From Euglena gracilis (Eukaryota; Euglenida; Euglenophyceae; Euglenales), in contig CP154955.1 of the NCBI GenBank assembly GCA_039621445.1, positions 21,875,823 to 21,939,822 of the forward strand: 64,000 nucleotides of DNA, read 5' to 3'. The notes below the pieces were generated by a model. The model had not been told where the DNA came from, did not search any database, and worked only from the letters and a program-made list of their open reading frames with translations. The position numbers and the translations under genes are program-made. Below, piece after piece: positions 8,780 to 18,551 of this stretch (its first letter is position 1; each line of letters begins with the position of its first letter).

Positions 8780-11700
8780 GCACCACGCGAAGACTTCATG
8801 CTGGACACCGAGTGGTTCCAGGCGGTGGTGCGGGCTCTGTCCCCCCATAACCCGCCCACCATCGACGCTTTCGCCGACCAAAATAACACCCAAGTGGACG
8901 CCTTCTGGTCATCAAGGGAGGATGCATTCCTCCAGAATTGGAACTTGCTAAACCCGCTGTGGTGCAACCCACCCTTCTCCCTGCTCCCCCGTGTTTTGGA
9001 ACACGTCCTTCGATATGGGGGCAACATCATCCTCCTCGCACCGGAGTGGTCCACCGCGCTGGCCGGCCTGCGGCGCCTCTCCTCGCTTTCCGTGACCTTA
9101 CCGCGATGCCCCATCTACCGGGCCCGGGGGACAGCGCTGCTGCCGGCCCCCACATGGTCGACCACAGCCCTACGGATATGCCACACCGGCAGCGACAGCC
9201 CACGCGGCGCCCGGCCCCCACCGGGTCCCCACCGGGGCGCTTACCACGGACGGCACTTCTCGCGCCACGCGCACTCCCCTTACCCCCTTGCTCCGCTCCT
9301 CTCCCTTGGCCAACAACGCCTTATCATAGAACGCCGCTCCACTCATGGCGGCGAAGTCTTCCACCTAGGGGACTATGCAGGCCGGACATTCCTATTCCAC
9401 CGGAACGCCCTGTGGGACATCCGCGGTCAGACCCCCTGCTGGTGCCCTCGCTGCGGCCTGTGGCAATGGCCTTGGGACTGCCCCACGCTGCTCCCTCTTC
9501 AGTTTGCCGCCCCTAGACCACCGCTCTTACGCCCGGCTTTTCGGCTGACCCCGACCCCCCACTCCCTCCTCGACGGGCCACGGGCCCCCCTGGATCCGGC
9601 AGCGGTAGCTGACTCACTGCCGAAAAACGGCCATCGTTGTCCGCCGCGGGGCAGTCCTTGCATACGGGGGGCAAACCGCGGACGGGGTAGCCTCCTCACC
9701 TGTGGAGATGTGGAGGAGAACCCTGGGCCAGCCAAGCGCCCGGCCTCCGGGTCACCTTATGGCGCACCGGCTGCTGCGGATGCCCGGGACCACGACCACC
9801 TCTTTCTGGACCTGGCTCACCCGGAACTTGACGCCGCGGTAGTTATCGACAGCGCGGGGCAGGAGTCCAACCTCCGGGGACGGCCCGCACACAATCTGGT
9901 CGTGGGCACTCCCCCTTGCGACATCACCCACGTCCTCCAACAAAGAATCTCGACCCTTATTCACCTGCCCTCGGCCTGCCAGCAACCTGTCTTAGACACT
10001 TTGGCAGATGCCATCAACGCATACACGCACGCACCCTCGGACGCTGCTCTATTCAGCGTCCTATCCTTCCCGAAACTCGTCCTCCGACCGGTGTCGACTA
10101 CTAAACCACCGCCGGCAGCGGAGCTGGAGTCCATCCTGCTGAGGCGTACCAAACTGTTCCGCGAGGGGGACTACGGCACCCTTCTGACAGAGGCACTAAA
10201 GGACGCACAGGCTCGACACTCCGTCGTGGAAACCAGGGCGGAAAAACGCTCCAGAACGCAGCCGACCGCCCTCAGTGAGGCCATCACGAGACGGGTGCGC
10301 ACCCTCACCGCTGAAGGGGCGTCCGCGAAGGCAGTCCAGCTACTGCTCTCTGAGGGCGCGCACCAACCGGATGATCCGGATGTCTGGGCTGCCCTGGAGA
10401 AGTTGCACCCAAGCGGCAGACAGGTGGACACCAACCGCCTCCCGCGACATGTTAAGCCCTTCCCTGAGAACCACATCCCGGAATGGGAGGACAGACTGAA
10501 GGAGGCCATCCGCCGTTTCCCGTCGGGCCTGCGGCCCAGCCACCTCCAAGACTGTCTTCGTAGGCCGGGCCGAGGAGCCAAGCTGATCACAGCCCTTGCG
10601 CGGCTGACCCAGTTCTGGATTGACGGCCAGCTACCACCGCACCACGCCGCGGCCTGGTGCTGCGCGAATCTGACCCCACTCCGCAAGAAGGACAACGGGG
10701 TGCGGCCAGTGGCGGTTGGGGAGACCATCCGCCGCCTGGTAGGGAAAACACTGCTCCAGACACCACATGCCCGGTCGGAGGTTGCAACGCTCGCCCCCAC
10801 CCAGGTCGGGGTTGGGGTACGGAACGCCGCCGAGGCCGTTGCCCTGGGCATGCAGCACCTCGTGCTTCAGCTGGGGGACACCTCACCCTGTGTTTCCCTC
10901 CAGGTGGACTACTCCAATGCTTTCAACACAGTTGACCGAGGGGCGATCCTCACAGAGGCCGAGACCCGTACACCCAGTCTGTTCAATTTCCTGAGGTTTG
11001 CATACAGCGGGCCCGTCCCCCTCTTCTGCGGGGGCCGCACCATCCTTTCCCAGAGGGGCACACACCAGGGCTGCCCTCTGGGCCCCATCGGGTTCGCCCT
11101 GGCGCTGCAGCCGCTGCTGGACCAGATAACCAGGGACGGCCAGCTGCTATGGAACAGCTGGTACCTGGACGACGGCCTCCTGGTCGGAACCCCCGACAGG
11201 ATTGAACACTGCCTCCGTTTCCTGCTGCAAGAGTCCCACCGCATCGGCCTGGGCCTCAACCTGCAGAAGTGCGTCATGTGGGGCCCGGGAGCGCGGAGTG
11301 CACCCAGTTGCGACAGATTGCAAGTGGTCCCTTGGTCACCAGGGGAAGGCATTACCGTGCTCGGAATCCCAGTAGACCACCCCGCGTCCTCCGACACCAC
11401 TAAGAAAGCGTGGGCGGATGCTGCCGCCAAGATCGAGAAGGCCTCATCTACCATAACGTCCCTCACCGACGCCCAGGTGGCACATCACCTTCTGCGGAGC
11501 TGCCTAGACGGCTGCAAAGTGAACCACCTCCTACGCGCGTCCGACTCGTATGGCAGCCAAGATCAGATTACAGGCTGCTCGGAGGTCATCATGAACGCCT
11601 TCGAGGACATACTGGGCACGGCACTGAACCCACAACAGCGGACCCAAGCGTCGCTGCCCCTATCCAGCGGGGGCTGCGGCCTCCGCGTCCCGTCCTGCAC

Positions 11701-11926
11701 TCAGCCCGCAGCCAGGATCTCCTGCCTTGCAGACTTCTACTCAGACGGGGCCAGGCGCGTGGGTGTGCCCGACTACGCATCCGGCCTGCAGCTACCTCTG
11801 GTCGCGCCCGTCCTGGACGACCTCCGGGGCAGGCTAGGAGCCAACCATGCCACGGTCACCACCTTCCTCAACAACCCACAACGACTCGCCTCCGCGGACC
11901 AAGAACCCCGGAGGCAAAAGCGGTGA
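8780..11926 (+). CDS. retrotransposon polyprotein, Dam-like domain, 2A and reverse transcriptase
   Basis: Frame 2 carries on from the C-run. Residues encoded at 8864-9060 (DAFADQNN, a DAF...W motif, WCNPPFS at 8963-8980 and IILLAPEW) match the Dam-methylase-like domain best known from DIRS-type retroelements; NPPF is the adenine-methylase catalytic tetrapeptide. A CPRC...CP cluster follows near 9450. The third 2A at 9704-9730 separates this from the reverse transcriptase. RT motifs are clear: VDYSNAFN (catalytic Asp at 10907), QGCPLGP near 11070 and YLDD at 11162-11173. The frame ends at a TGA (11924-11926), after which the same frame continues with the endonuclease region. The frame is also open upstream of 8780 but that part is out of register with the 2A peptides. 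Confidence 0.85.
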   Translation, partial: APREDFMLDTEWFQAVVRALSPHNPPTIDAFADQNNTQVDAFWSSREDAFLQNWNLLNPLWCNPPFSLLPRVLEHVLRYGGNIILLAPEWSTALAGLRRLSSLSVTLPRCPIYRARGTALLPAPTWSTTALRICHTGSDSPRGARPPPGPHRGAYHGRHFSRHAHSPYPLAPLLSLGQQRLIIERRSTHGGEVFHLGDYAGRTFLFHRNALWDIRGQTPCWCPRCGLWQWPWDCPTLLPLQFAAPRPPLLRPAFRLTPTPHSLLDGPRAPLDPAAVADSLPKNGHRCPPRGSPCIRGANRGRGSLLTCGDVEENPGPAKRPASGSPYGAPAAADARDHDHLFLDLAHPELDAAVVIDSAGQESNLRGRPAHNLVVGTPPCDITHVLQQRISTLIHLPSACQQPVLDTLADAINAYTHAPSDAALFSVLSFPKLVLRPVSTTKPPPAAELESILLRRTKLFREGDYGTLLTEALKDAQARHSVVETRAEKRSRTQPTALSEAITRRVRTLTAEGASAKAVQLLLSEGAHQPDDPDVWAALEKLHPSGRQVDTNRLPRHVKPFPENHIPEWEDRLKEAIRRFPSGLRPSHLQDCLRRPGRGAKLITALARLTQFWIDGQLPPHHAAAWCCANLTPLRKKDNGVRPVAVGETIRRLVGKTLLQTPHARSEVATLAPTQVGVGVRNAAEAVALGMQHLVLQLGDTSPCVSLQVDYSNAFNTVDRGAILTEAETRTPSLFNFLRFAYSGPVPLFCGGRTILSQRGTHQGCPLGPIGFALALQPLLDQITRDGQLLWNSWYLDDGLLVGTPDRIEHCLRFLLQESHRIGLGLNLQKCVMWGPGARSAPSCDRLQVVPWSPGEGITVLGIPVDHPASSDTTKKAWADAAAKIEKASSTITSLTDAQVAHHLLRSCLDGCKVNHLLRASDSYGSQDQITGCSEVIMNAFEDILGTALNPQQRTQASLPLSSGGCGLRVPSCTQPAARISCLADFYSDGARRVGVPDYASGLQLPLVAPVLDDLRGRLGANHATVTTFLNNPQRLASADQEPRRQKR
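9704..9730 (+). other. 2A ribosome-skipping site 3 (GDVEENPGP)
   Basis: The frame reads RGSLLTCGDVEENPGP, a textbook 2A. It lies between the Dam-like part and the RT part. Confidence 0.93.
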
Positions 11927-12652
11927 AACCACGAGCTGGGCAAAAAGGCGATGGACGGCCTTGTGGACCAGGCCCGGCCTCGCGACCAGAACCGCCTCCT
12001 TGAACAAGCCACGGGGTTCGGACACGGGTGGATGGCGGCCACCCCCTCCAACAACTCCCACACCACCTTCTCTAGCGAGGAGTACACCTTGGGACTGAAG
12101 TGGTGGTTAGGGCTTCCGGTGCTGGAGGACGTCAGCCAGCCGTGCACAGGGTGCGGCCAGCCTCTGGACCAGGAAGGCGACCACCTGCTTTGCTGCCGCA
12201 GGAACAACTTCTCAGCCCGGCACAACGCTGTTCAGGACGCTCTGTTTCAAACCTTGTCCAACAGCGGTCACCGGGTGCAGAAGGAAGTTTCCCTGCCAAC
12301 GGCCCGAGACAGTCACCTACGCCCGGCGGACCTCCTGCTGGACTGCTGGTCCGAGGGGAAGCCGACGGCGCTGGACGTCACCGTCTGCCACGGATGGCAA
12401 GCGGCAGAACACACAGCGACCCGCGAACGCTGGAGATCCTTCCTGAAGAGGAGGGAGGACGCCAAAAAGCAGAAATACAACGTGCCTTGTCAGCAAGCAG
12501 GATGGGGCTTCACACCTTGCGCCCTCGGGACATGGGGTGGCATGGGACCCAGGGGTGCCACAAGGGGGGGTCGGGGGGGGGGGCGGCCGCCCCCCCCGAG
12601 ATTTTGGGAAGAAAATTTTTTTTCACTCCACAAAAATGTGTTCTACTTGTGA
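11927..12652 (+). CDS. retrotransposon RLE endonuclease region, after in-frame TGA
   Basis: This continues the RT frame after the TGA at 11924. It has a CxxC (12143), a HLLCC, RHN (12218-12226), RPAD (12320-12331) and LDVTV (Asp at 12373), in the order and spacing of the CCHC plus PD-(D/E)xK restriction-like endonuclease of R2-type elements. This domain nicks the target for target-primed reverse transcription. The final residues run into G/C homopolymer and are probably not native. An ATG at 11951 exists, but separate initiation is less likely than a mutated sense codon or readthrough. Confidence 0.8.
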   Translation, partial: NHELGKKAMDGLVDQARPRDQNRLLEQATGFGHGWMAATPSNNSHTTFSSEEYTLGLKWWLGLPVLEDVSQPCTGCGQPLDQEGDHLLCCRRNNFSARHNAVQDALFQTLSNSGHRVQKEVSLPTARDSHLRPADLLLDCWSEGKPTALDVTVCHGWQAAEHTATRERWRSFLKRREDAKKQKYNVPCQQAGWGFTPCALGTWGGMGPRGATRGGRGGGRPPPPRFWEENFFSLHKNVFYL

Positions 12653-12659
12653 ACCAAAG

Positions 12660-13370
12660 TTTTGTCCAAATTTATTAGTGAAAGGTTTCTGATATATATT
12701 TTAGGTGTATTTTAACATTTTTTTGGAAGGAAAACCATTACCGTCTAGCTGCCCTTCGGGCAGCACTGAAATTTAACATTTTAGCTCCCTTGTCCCAGCC
12801 CACATTGGTCTTGGGGGTTGGGATAACTTTTTTAAAAAATGGAGGAAAATCCTGCACACACGACCCATCCCCAAGTCCAGCGCACCCACGCTCCACAGGG
12901 GTCCAATCTTAAAAAGATTTTCATGTGACCATTTCACCTTTCTATACAGAAAAATGGCCACCGTTTCGCTACCCTGCGGGTGGCACGTGGTAAAAACCTT
13001 TGCTTTTTGTTGATAAAAATTGAGGTGATTGTGACCGTTTTGTGGTTCTGCAAATTTCTTGTGGATAACAAACACGTTACCACTCCCCCCCTTATTTCAC
13101 CCCCCCCCTTAATTGAACATTTGGGTCCGGGGACCCCCCCCCAAAATCGGGCACGTTAAAGGCAATTTTCAAAAAATTTCGGCGCTTCGCGCCGAAAAGG
13201 TATACCCAGCGCCTCCGGCGCGGGGCCCCCCCCCCCCCCCCCCCGGGGGGGGGTCCGGCCCGCACCCCCCCACCGCCCCCCCCCCGGGGGGGGGGGGGTC
13301 AGGTGACTTAAAAAGAAGCCTGTTCGGGTAGCAGGTTGCGGTTCCATATGTCAGTCTTCGGCGTTCGGCG
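12660..13370. other. gene-free spacer with long C/G homopolymers
   Basis: No gene is seen. The notable content is a run of about 18 C followed by 8 G at 13227-13252 and another C-run/G-run pair at 13277-13300, and a TTTCGGCGCTTCGCGCCGAAA hairpin near 13177. Confidence 0.6.
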
Positions 13371-13372
13371 GA

Positions 13373-13588
13373 ATGTTCGCCCCCCCCCCCCCCCCAGAAA
13401 AAATTGATCCGGCACCTATGATGGGACCGGAAACGGCCAAGACACTGAGCAGAGTGGCCAAACGCGCATCGTCCTGGCAACAGGGCGCTGAGCGCGAAAC
13501 CAAGCAAGCGGAAATCTACCAAAATGTGGCCATCGCCTTGCTCCGAGAAGTGTTCCACCTCTTACAACCCAAGCACGTCCTCCGTTAA
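13373..13588 (+). CDS. small hypothetical open frame or exon
   Basis: The 71-codon frame has protein-like composition after a C-run: charged amphipathic sequence (ETAKTLSRVAKRA, AERETKQAEIYQNVAIALLREVF) with helical periodicity. No family is recognised and no splice partner was found. Confidence 0.22.
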   Translation: MFAPPPPPEKIDPAPMMGPETAKTLSRVAKRASSWQQGAERETKQAEIYQNVAIALLREVFHLLQPKHVLR

Positions 13589-13603
13589 CCACGGGAGGAG
13601 GTA

Positions 13604-13720
13604 TGCCCAAACCCCACCCCCCCCACACACACAACACAACCACACACCCACACCCACACACGCACACACACCCACACCCACACACGCACACACGCACACC
13701 AACACACCACAACCATCCGC
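13604..13720. repeat. (CA)n-type microsatellite
   Basis: It is an irregular CACACA/CACCCACA tract with embedded ACACGCAC units. Confidence 0.9.
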
Positions 13721-13879
13721 CCGCCCTCCCGCCCGCGCCAAGCAGGCCGCCTCACCCCTACCGTCAGCCACCCAGCCGTCAGCCACTCCAGCCGTCCCTC
13801 TGCGCCTCATATTGAAGATGGGCCTTGCCCGTTTTCCTCCTGCCCTGCCCTGTATATACTTTTAACCTCCTCTGGACCT

Positions 13880-14130
13880 TCAAACCCAGTAGGCTGTGCC
13901 ACTGGTCGGTGGATTCGGTTCGCCCCACCACCGATTTCTGGTGATATCTAGGTCTTGGCCATCTGTAGGAATACCACCTACCATAGTACTGTGTATGGGG
14001 CTCAGAGCTATATCTGGCCGTAGGCTTATACCTACATACACAGTACCATGGCCTTACGGCTGCCTGGTACACAAGATGTTCATCCAGTTTTGGGCTAGAT
14101 GTGGTGGCCAGTTTTGGGCCACAGGATTCT
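13880..14130. repeat. dispersed repeat with inverted CCATAGTACTGTGTATG arms
   Basis: CATAGTACTGTGTATG near 13982 is matched by CATACACAGTACCATG near 14036, making a hairpin. The preceding GTGCCACTGGTCGGTGGATTC also occurs, nearly identical, at about 30477. An inverted TGGCCCAAAACTGGCC unit sits at 14085-14125. Confidence 0.6.
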
Positions 14131-15467
14131 CTCAGAAAAGAGTTGTTTGGGTACCATTCTCTTGGAAAGGGGGGGCAGAAAAGCGTTTTGTTTCCTTTTT
14201 TTTTTTGGCAAAATATGTGTTGTTCAACGAGAAAAATGTCAGTGAAATTTGACTGTGCCAAAAGTTTGTTTACTTTATTGACCCCCCTCCTCAAAAGTAT
14301 GAGTTTTTAGGACGGTAAATGTTGGGTTTTTTGTGAAAAAAGTTTTTTTCCATCAAAAATCACGTGTTTTTGGGTTTTATTTTTCGAAAAACTTTTCTGG
14401 GCAAAATCCCCGTTTTCCCGAAAACGGTGAAAATGTTGTGGTGGGTGTGGAGGGGGGGGGTCGACTTACCCCCTATTCCAGTTCTTCCGGCGCAGTGTTT
14501 TGGTGCTGTTGGCTTGTCTTTTGTGGAGAATTTTTTTTTGCCCATTTGAACAGGAATTCAAGTTGGACTGAGGTTGGACTGGGCAAGTCCCTTGTGTTTT
14601 GAAATTGTTTTTGGGGGCAAATCCCTTGTGTTGTCCAACCGATCGAGGGCCCCAAAATAATAAAATCCCTTGTGTCTCCGAGTCGTTTTGGGGGCAAATC
14701 CCTTGGGGTTCCAAATCGTTTTGGGGGTAAATCGGTTGTGTTGTCCAACTGATCGAGGGCCCCAAAATAATAAAATCCCTTGTGTCTCCGAGTCGTTTTG
14801 GGGGGCAAGTCCCTTGTGTTTCCAAGTTGTTTTGGGGGCCAAATCCGTTGTGTTGTCCAACCGATCGAGGGCCCCAAAATAATAAAATCCCTTGTGTCTC
14901 CGAGTCGTTTTGGGGGGCAAGTCCCTTGTGTTTCCAAGTTGTTTTGGGGGGTAAATCCGTTGTGTTGTCCAACCGATCGAGGGCCCCAAAATAATAAGAT
15001 CCCTTGTGTCTCCGAGTCGTTTTGGGGGGCAAATCCCTTGTGTCTCCAAGTCGTTTTGGGGGGTAAATCCGTTGTGTTGTTCAACCGATCGAGGGCCCCA
15101 AAATAATAAAATCCCTTGTGTCTCCAAGTCGTTTTGGGGGGCAAGTCTCTTGTGTTTCCAAGTTGTTTTGGGGGGTAAATCCGTTGTGTTGTCCAACCGA
15201 TCGAGGGCCCCAAAATAATAAAATCCCTTGTGTCTCCGAGTCGTTTTGGGGGGCAAATCCCTTGTGTCTCCAAGTCGTTTTGGGGGCCAAATCCGTTGTG
15301 TTGTTCAACCGATCGAGGGCCCCAAAATAATAAAATCCCTTGTGTCTCCGAGTCGTTTTGGGGGGCAAATCCCTTGTGGTTCCAAATCGTTTTGGGGGTA
15401 AATCCCTTGTGTTGTTCAACCGATCGAGGGCCCCAAAATAATAAAATCCCTTGTGTCTCCAAGTCGT

Positions 15468-15650
15468 TTTGTTTGACCCAACAACTCACACTTCCCGGCT
15501 TCCGCCGGCTGACCCCGCAGCGGGTCACCCTGCCCTGCAACCCGCCGCGACCGGTCTCGGCTGACGGCGTTGGCCGGCCGCGTAGCAGGGACCACAACAG
15601 GCGGGAGGCGGGCGGGGAAGGGTCATGAGGACAAGGTGGGGCGGCAAATC
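15468..15650. other. unique GC-rich insertion in the satellite
   Basis: About 180 bp with no similarity to the satellite unit interrupts it once, between GTCGTTTTG and GGCAAATCCC. No gene is recognised. Confidence 0.7.
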
Positions 15651-16026
15651 CCTTGTGTTTTGAAATTGTTTTGGGGGCAAATCCCTTGTGGTTCCAAATC
15701 GTTTTGGGGGCAAATCCCTTGTGTTGTCCAACTGATCGAGGGCCCAAAAATAATAAAATCCCTTGCGTCTCCAAGTCGTTTTGGGGGGGCAAATCCCTTG
15801 GGGTTCCAAGTCGTTTTGGGGGCCAAATCCCTTGTGTTGTTCAACCGATCGAGGGCCCCAAAATAATAAAATCCCTTGTGTCTCCAAGTCGTTTTGGGGG
15901 GCAAATCGCTTGTGTTTCCAAGTCGTTTTGGGGGGGCAAATCCCTTGTGTTGTTCAACCGATCGAGGGCCCGAAAATAATAAAATCCCTTGTGTCTCCAA
16001 GTCGTTTTGGGGGGCAAGTCCCTTGT

Positions 16027-16212
16027 GGAGGTTAGGCAGGGGTGGGGGGGGGGTTGGGGGCTCCGCCCCTAAAGGAATTTCATTGAGAAACGTCACTGGT
16101 GAAGTTCACCGGTGAAGTTCACCGGTGAAGTTTGTCCATGTAATTCCAATGAAGAGGGGGGGGGTGGGGGTGGTCCCGCCCGAAAAACCCAAAGTTCACC
16201 GCCTGATCTCCT
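16027..16212. repeat. higher-order spacer 1
   Basis: It contains GAGGTTAGGCAGGGGTG, a G-run, CTCCGCCCCTAAAGGAATTT, tandem TTCACCGGTGAA palindromes and GGTCCCGCCCGAAAAACCC. The satellite resumes directly after. Confidence 0.9.
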
Positions 16213-18362
16213 GTGTCTCCAAGTCGTTTTGGGGGGTAAATCCGTTGTGTTGTCCAACCGATCGAGGGCCCCAAAATAATAAAATCCCTTGTGTCTCCAA
16301 GTCGTTTTGGGGGGCAAATCCCTTGCGTTTCCAAGTCGTTTTGGGGGGCAAATCCCTTGTGGTTCCAAATCGTTTTGGGGGGTAAATCCGTTGTGTTGTC
16401 CAACCGATCGAGGGCCCCAAAATAATAAAATCCCTTGTGTCTCCAAGTCGTTTTGGGGGGCAAATCCCTTGCGTTTCCAAGTCGTTTTGGGGGGCAAATC
16501 CCTTGTGTTGCCAAGTCGTTTTGGGGGTAAATCCCTTGTGTTGTTCAACCGATCGAGGGCCCCAAAATAATAAAATCCCTTGTGTCTCCAAGTCGTTTTG
16601 GGTGGCAAATCCCTTGTGTTTTGAAATTGTTTTGGGGGCAAATCCCTTGTGTTGTCCAACTGATCGAGGGCCCGAAAATAATAAAACCCCTTGCGTCTCC
16701 AAGTCGTTTTGGGGGGGCAAATCCCTTGTGTTTCCAAGTCGTTTTGGGGGCCAAATCCCTTGTGTTGTTCAACCGATCGAGGGCCCCAAAATAATAAAAT
16801 CCCTTGTGTCTCCAAGTCGTTTTGGGGGGCAAATCGCTTGTGTTTCCAAGTCGTTTTGGGGGGTAAATCCGTTGTGTTGTCCAACCGATCGAGGGCCCCA
16901 AAATAATAAAATCCCTTGTGTCTCCAAGTCGTTTTGGGGGGCAAATCCCTTGCGTTTCCAAGTCGTTTTGGGGGGCAAATCCCTTGTGGTTCCAAATTGT
17001 TTTGGGGGTAAATCCGTTGTGTTGTCCAACCGATCGAGGGCCCCAAAATAATAAAATCTTTTGTGTCTCCGAGTCGTTTTGGGGGGGCAAATCCCTTGTG
17101 TTTCCAAGTCGTTTTGGGGGCCAAATCCCTTGTGTTGTTCAACCGATCGAGGGCCCCAAGATAATAAAATCCCTTGTGTCTCCAAGTCGTTTTGGGGGGC
17201 AAATCCCTTGTGGTTCCAAATCGTTTTGGGGGTAAATCCCTTGTGTTGTTCAACCGATCGAGGGCCCCAAAATAATAAAATCCCTTGTGTCTCCAAGTCG
17301 TTTTGGGGGGCAAATCCCTTGTGGTTCCAAATCGTTTTGGGGGCAAATCCCTTGTGTTGTCCAACTGATCGAGGGCCCGAAAATAATAAAATCCCTTGTG
17401 TCTCCAAGTCGTTTTGGGGGGCAAATCGCTTGTGTTTCCAAGTCGTTTGGGGGGGGGGCAAATCCCTTGTGTTGTTCAACCGATCGAGGGCCCCAAAATA
17501 ATAAAATCCCTTGTGTCTCCGAGTCGTTTTGGGGGGCAAGTCCCTTGTGTTTCCAAGTTGTTTTGAAGGGTAAATCCGTTGTGTTGTCCAACCGATCGAG
17601 GGCCCCAAAATAATAAAATCCCTTGTGTCTCCAAGTCGTTTTGGGGGGCAAGTCCCTTGTGTTTCCAAGTTGTTTTGAGGGGTAAATCCGTTGTGTTGTT
17701 CAACCGATCGAGGGCCCCAAAATAATAAAATCCCTTGTGTCTCCAAGTCGTTTTGGGGGGCAAATCCCTTGCGTTTCCAAGTCGTTTTGGGGGGCAAATC
17801 CCTTGTGGTTCCAAATCGCTTTGGGGGTAAATCCGTTGTGTTTTCCAACCGATCGAGGGCCCCAAAATAATAAAATCTTTTGTGTCTCCGAGTCGTTTTG
17901 GGGGGCAAATCCCTTGTGTTGCCAAGTCGTTTTGGGGGTAAATCCCTTGTGTTGTTCAACCGATCGAGGGCCCCAAAATAATAAAATCCCTTGTGTCTCC
18001 AAGTCGTTTTGGGGGGCAAATCCCTTGTGGTTCCAAATCGTTTTGGGGGCAAATCCCTTGTGTTGTCCAACTGATCGAGGGCCCAAAAATAATAAAATCC
18101 CTTGCGTCTCCAAGTCGTTTTGGGGGGGCAAATCCCTTGGGGTTCCAAGTCGTTTTGGGGGCCAAATCCCTTGTGTTGTTCAACCGATCGAGGGCCCCAA
18201 AATAATAAAATCCCTTGTGTCTCCAAGTCGTTTTGGGGGGCAAATCGCTTGTGTTTCCAAGTCGTTTTGGGGGTAAATCCCTTGTGTTGTTCAACCGATC
18301 GAGGGCCCGAAAATAATAAATCCCTTGTGTCTCCAAGTCGTTTTGGGGGGCAAGTCCCTTGT

Positions 18363-18551
18363 GGAGGTTAGGCAGGGGTGGGGGGGGGGGTTGGGGGCTC
18401 CGCCCCTAAAGGAATTTTATTGAGAAACGTCACTGGTGAAGTTCACCGGTGAAGTTCACCGGTGAAGGTTGTCCATGTAATTCCAATGAAGAGGGGGGGG
18501 GGTGGGGGTGGTCCCGCCCGAAAAACCCAAAGTTCACCGCCTGATCTCCTG
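18363..18551. repeat. higher-order spacer 2
   Basis: It is a near-identical copy of the spacer at 16027, starting 2336 bp downstream of it. Confidence 0.9.

Larger units (their letters stand above)
7507..12652 (+). mobile_element. non-LTR retrotransposon with three 2A peptides, Dam-like, RT and RLE domains
   Basis: One polyprotein is divided by 2A peptides at 7963, 8713 and 9704. Part 1 is undefined, part 2 has two C2HC fingers, part 3 has a Dam-methylase-like domain, and part 4 has a reverse transcriptase followed by a CCHC/restriction-like endonuclease domain (R2-like layout). No long terminal repeats are seen. Two lesions interrupt it: a frameshift at a nine-C run (8769-8777) and a TGA at 11924-11926. 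The 5' end is unclear; the open frame begins at 7507 but its first in-frame ATG is at 7885. The 3' end lies near 12650, where poly-G/C and A/T-rich DNA begin. No target duplication was identified. Confidence 0.88.
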
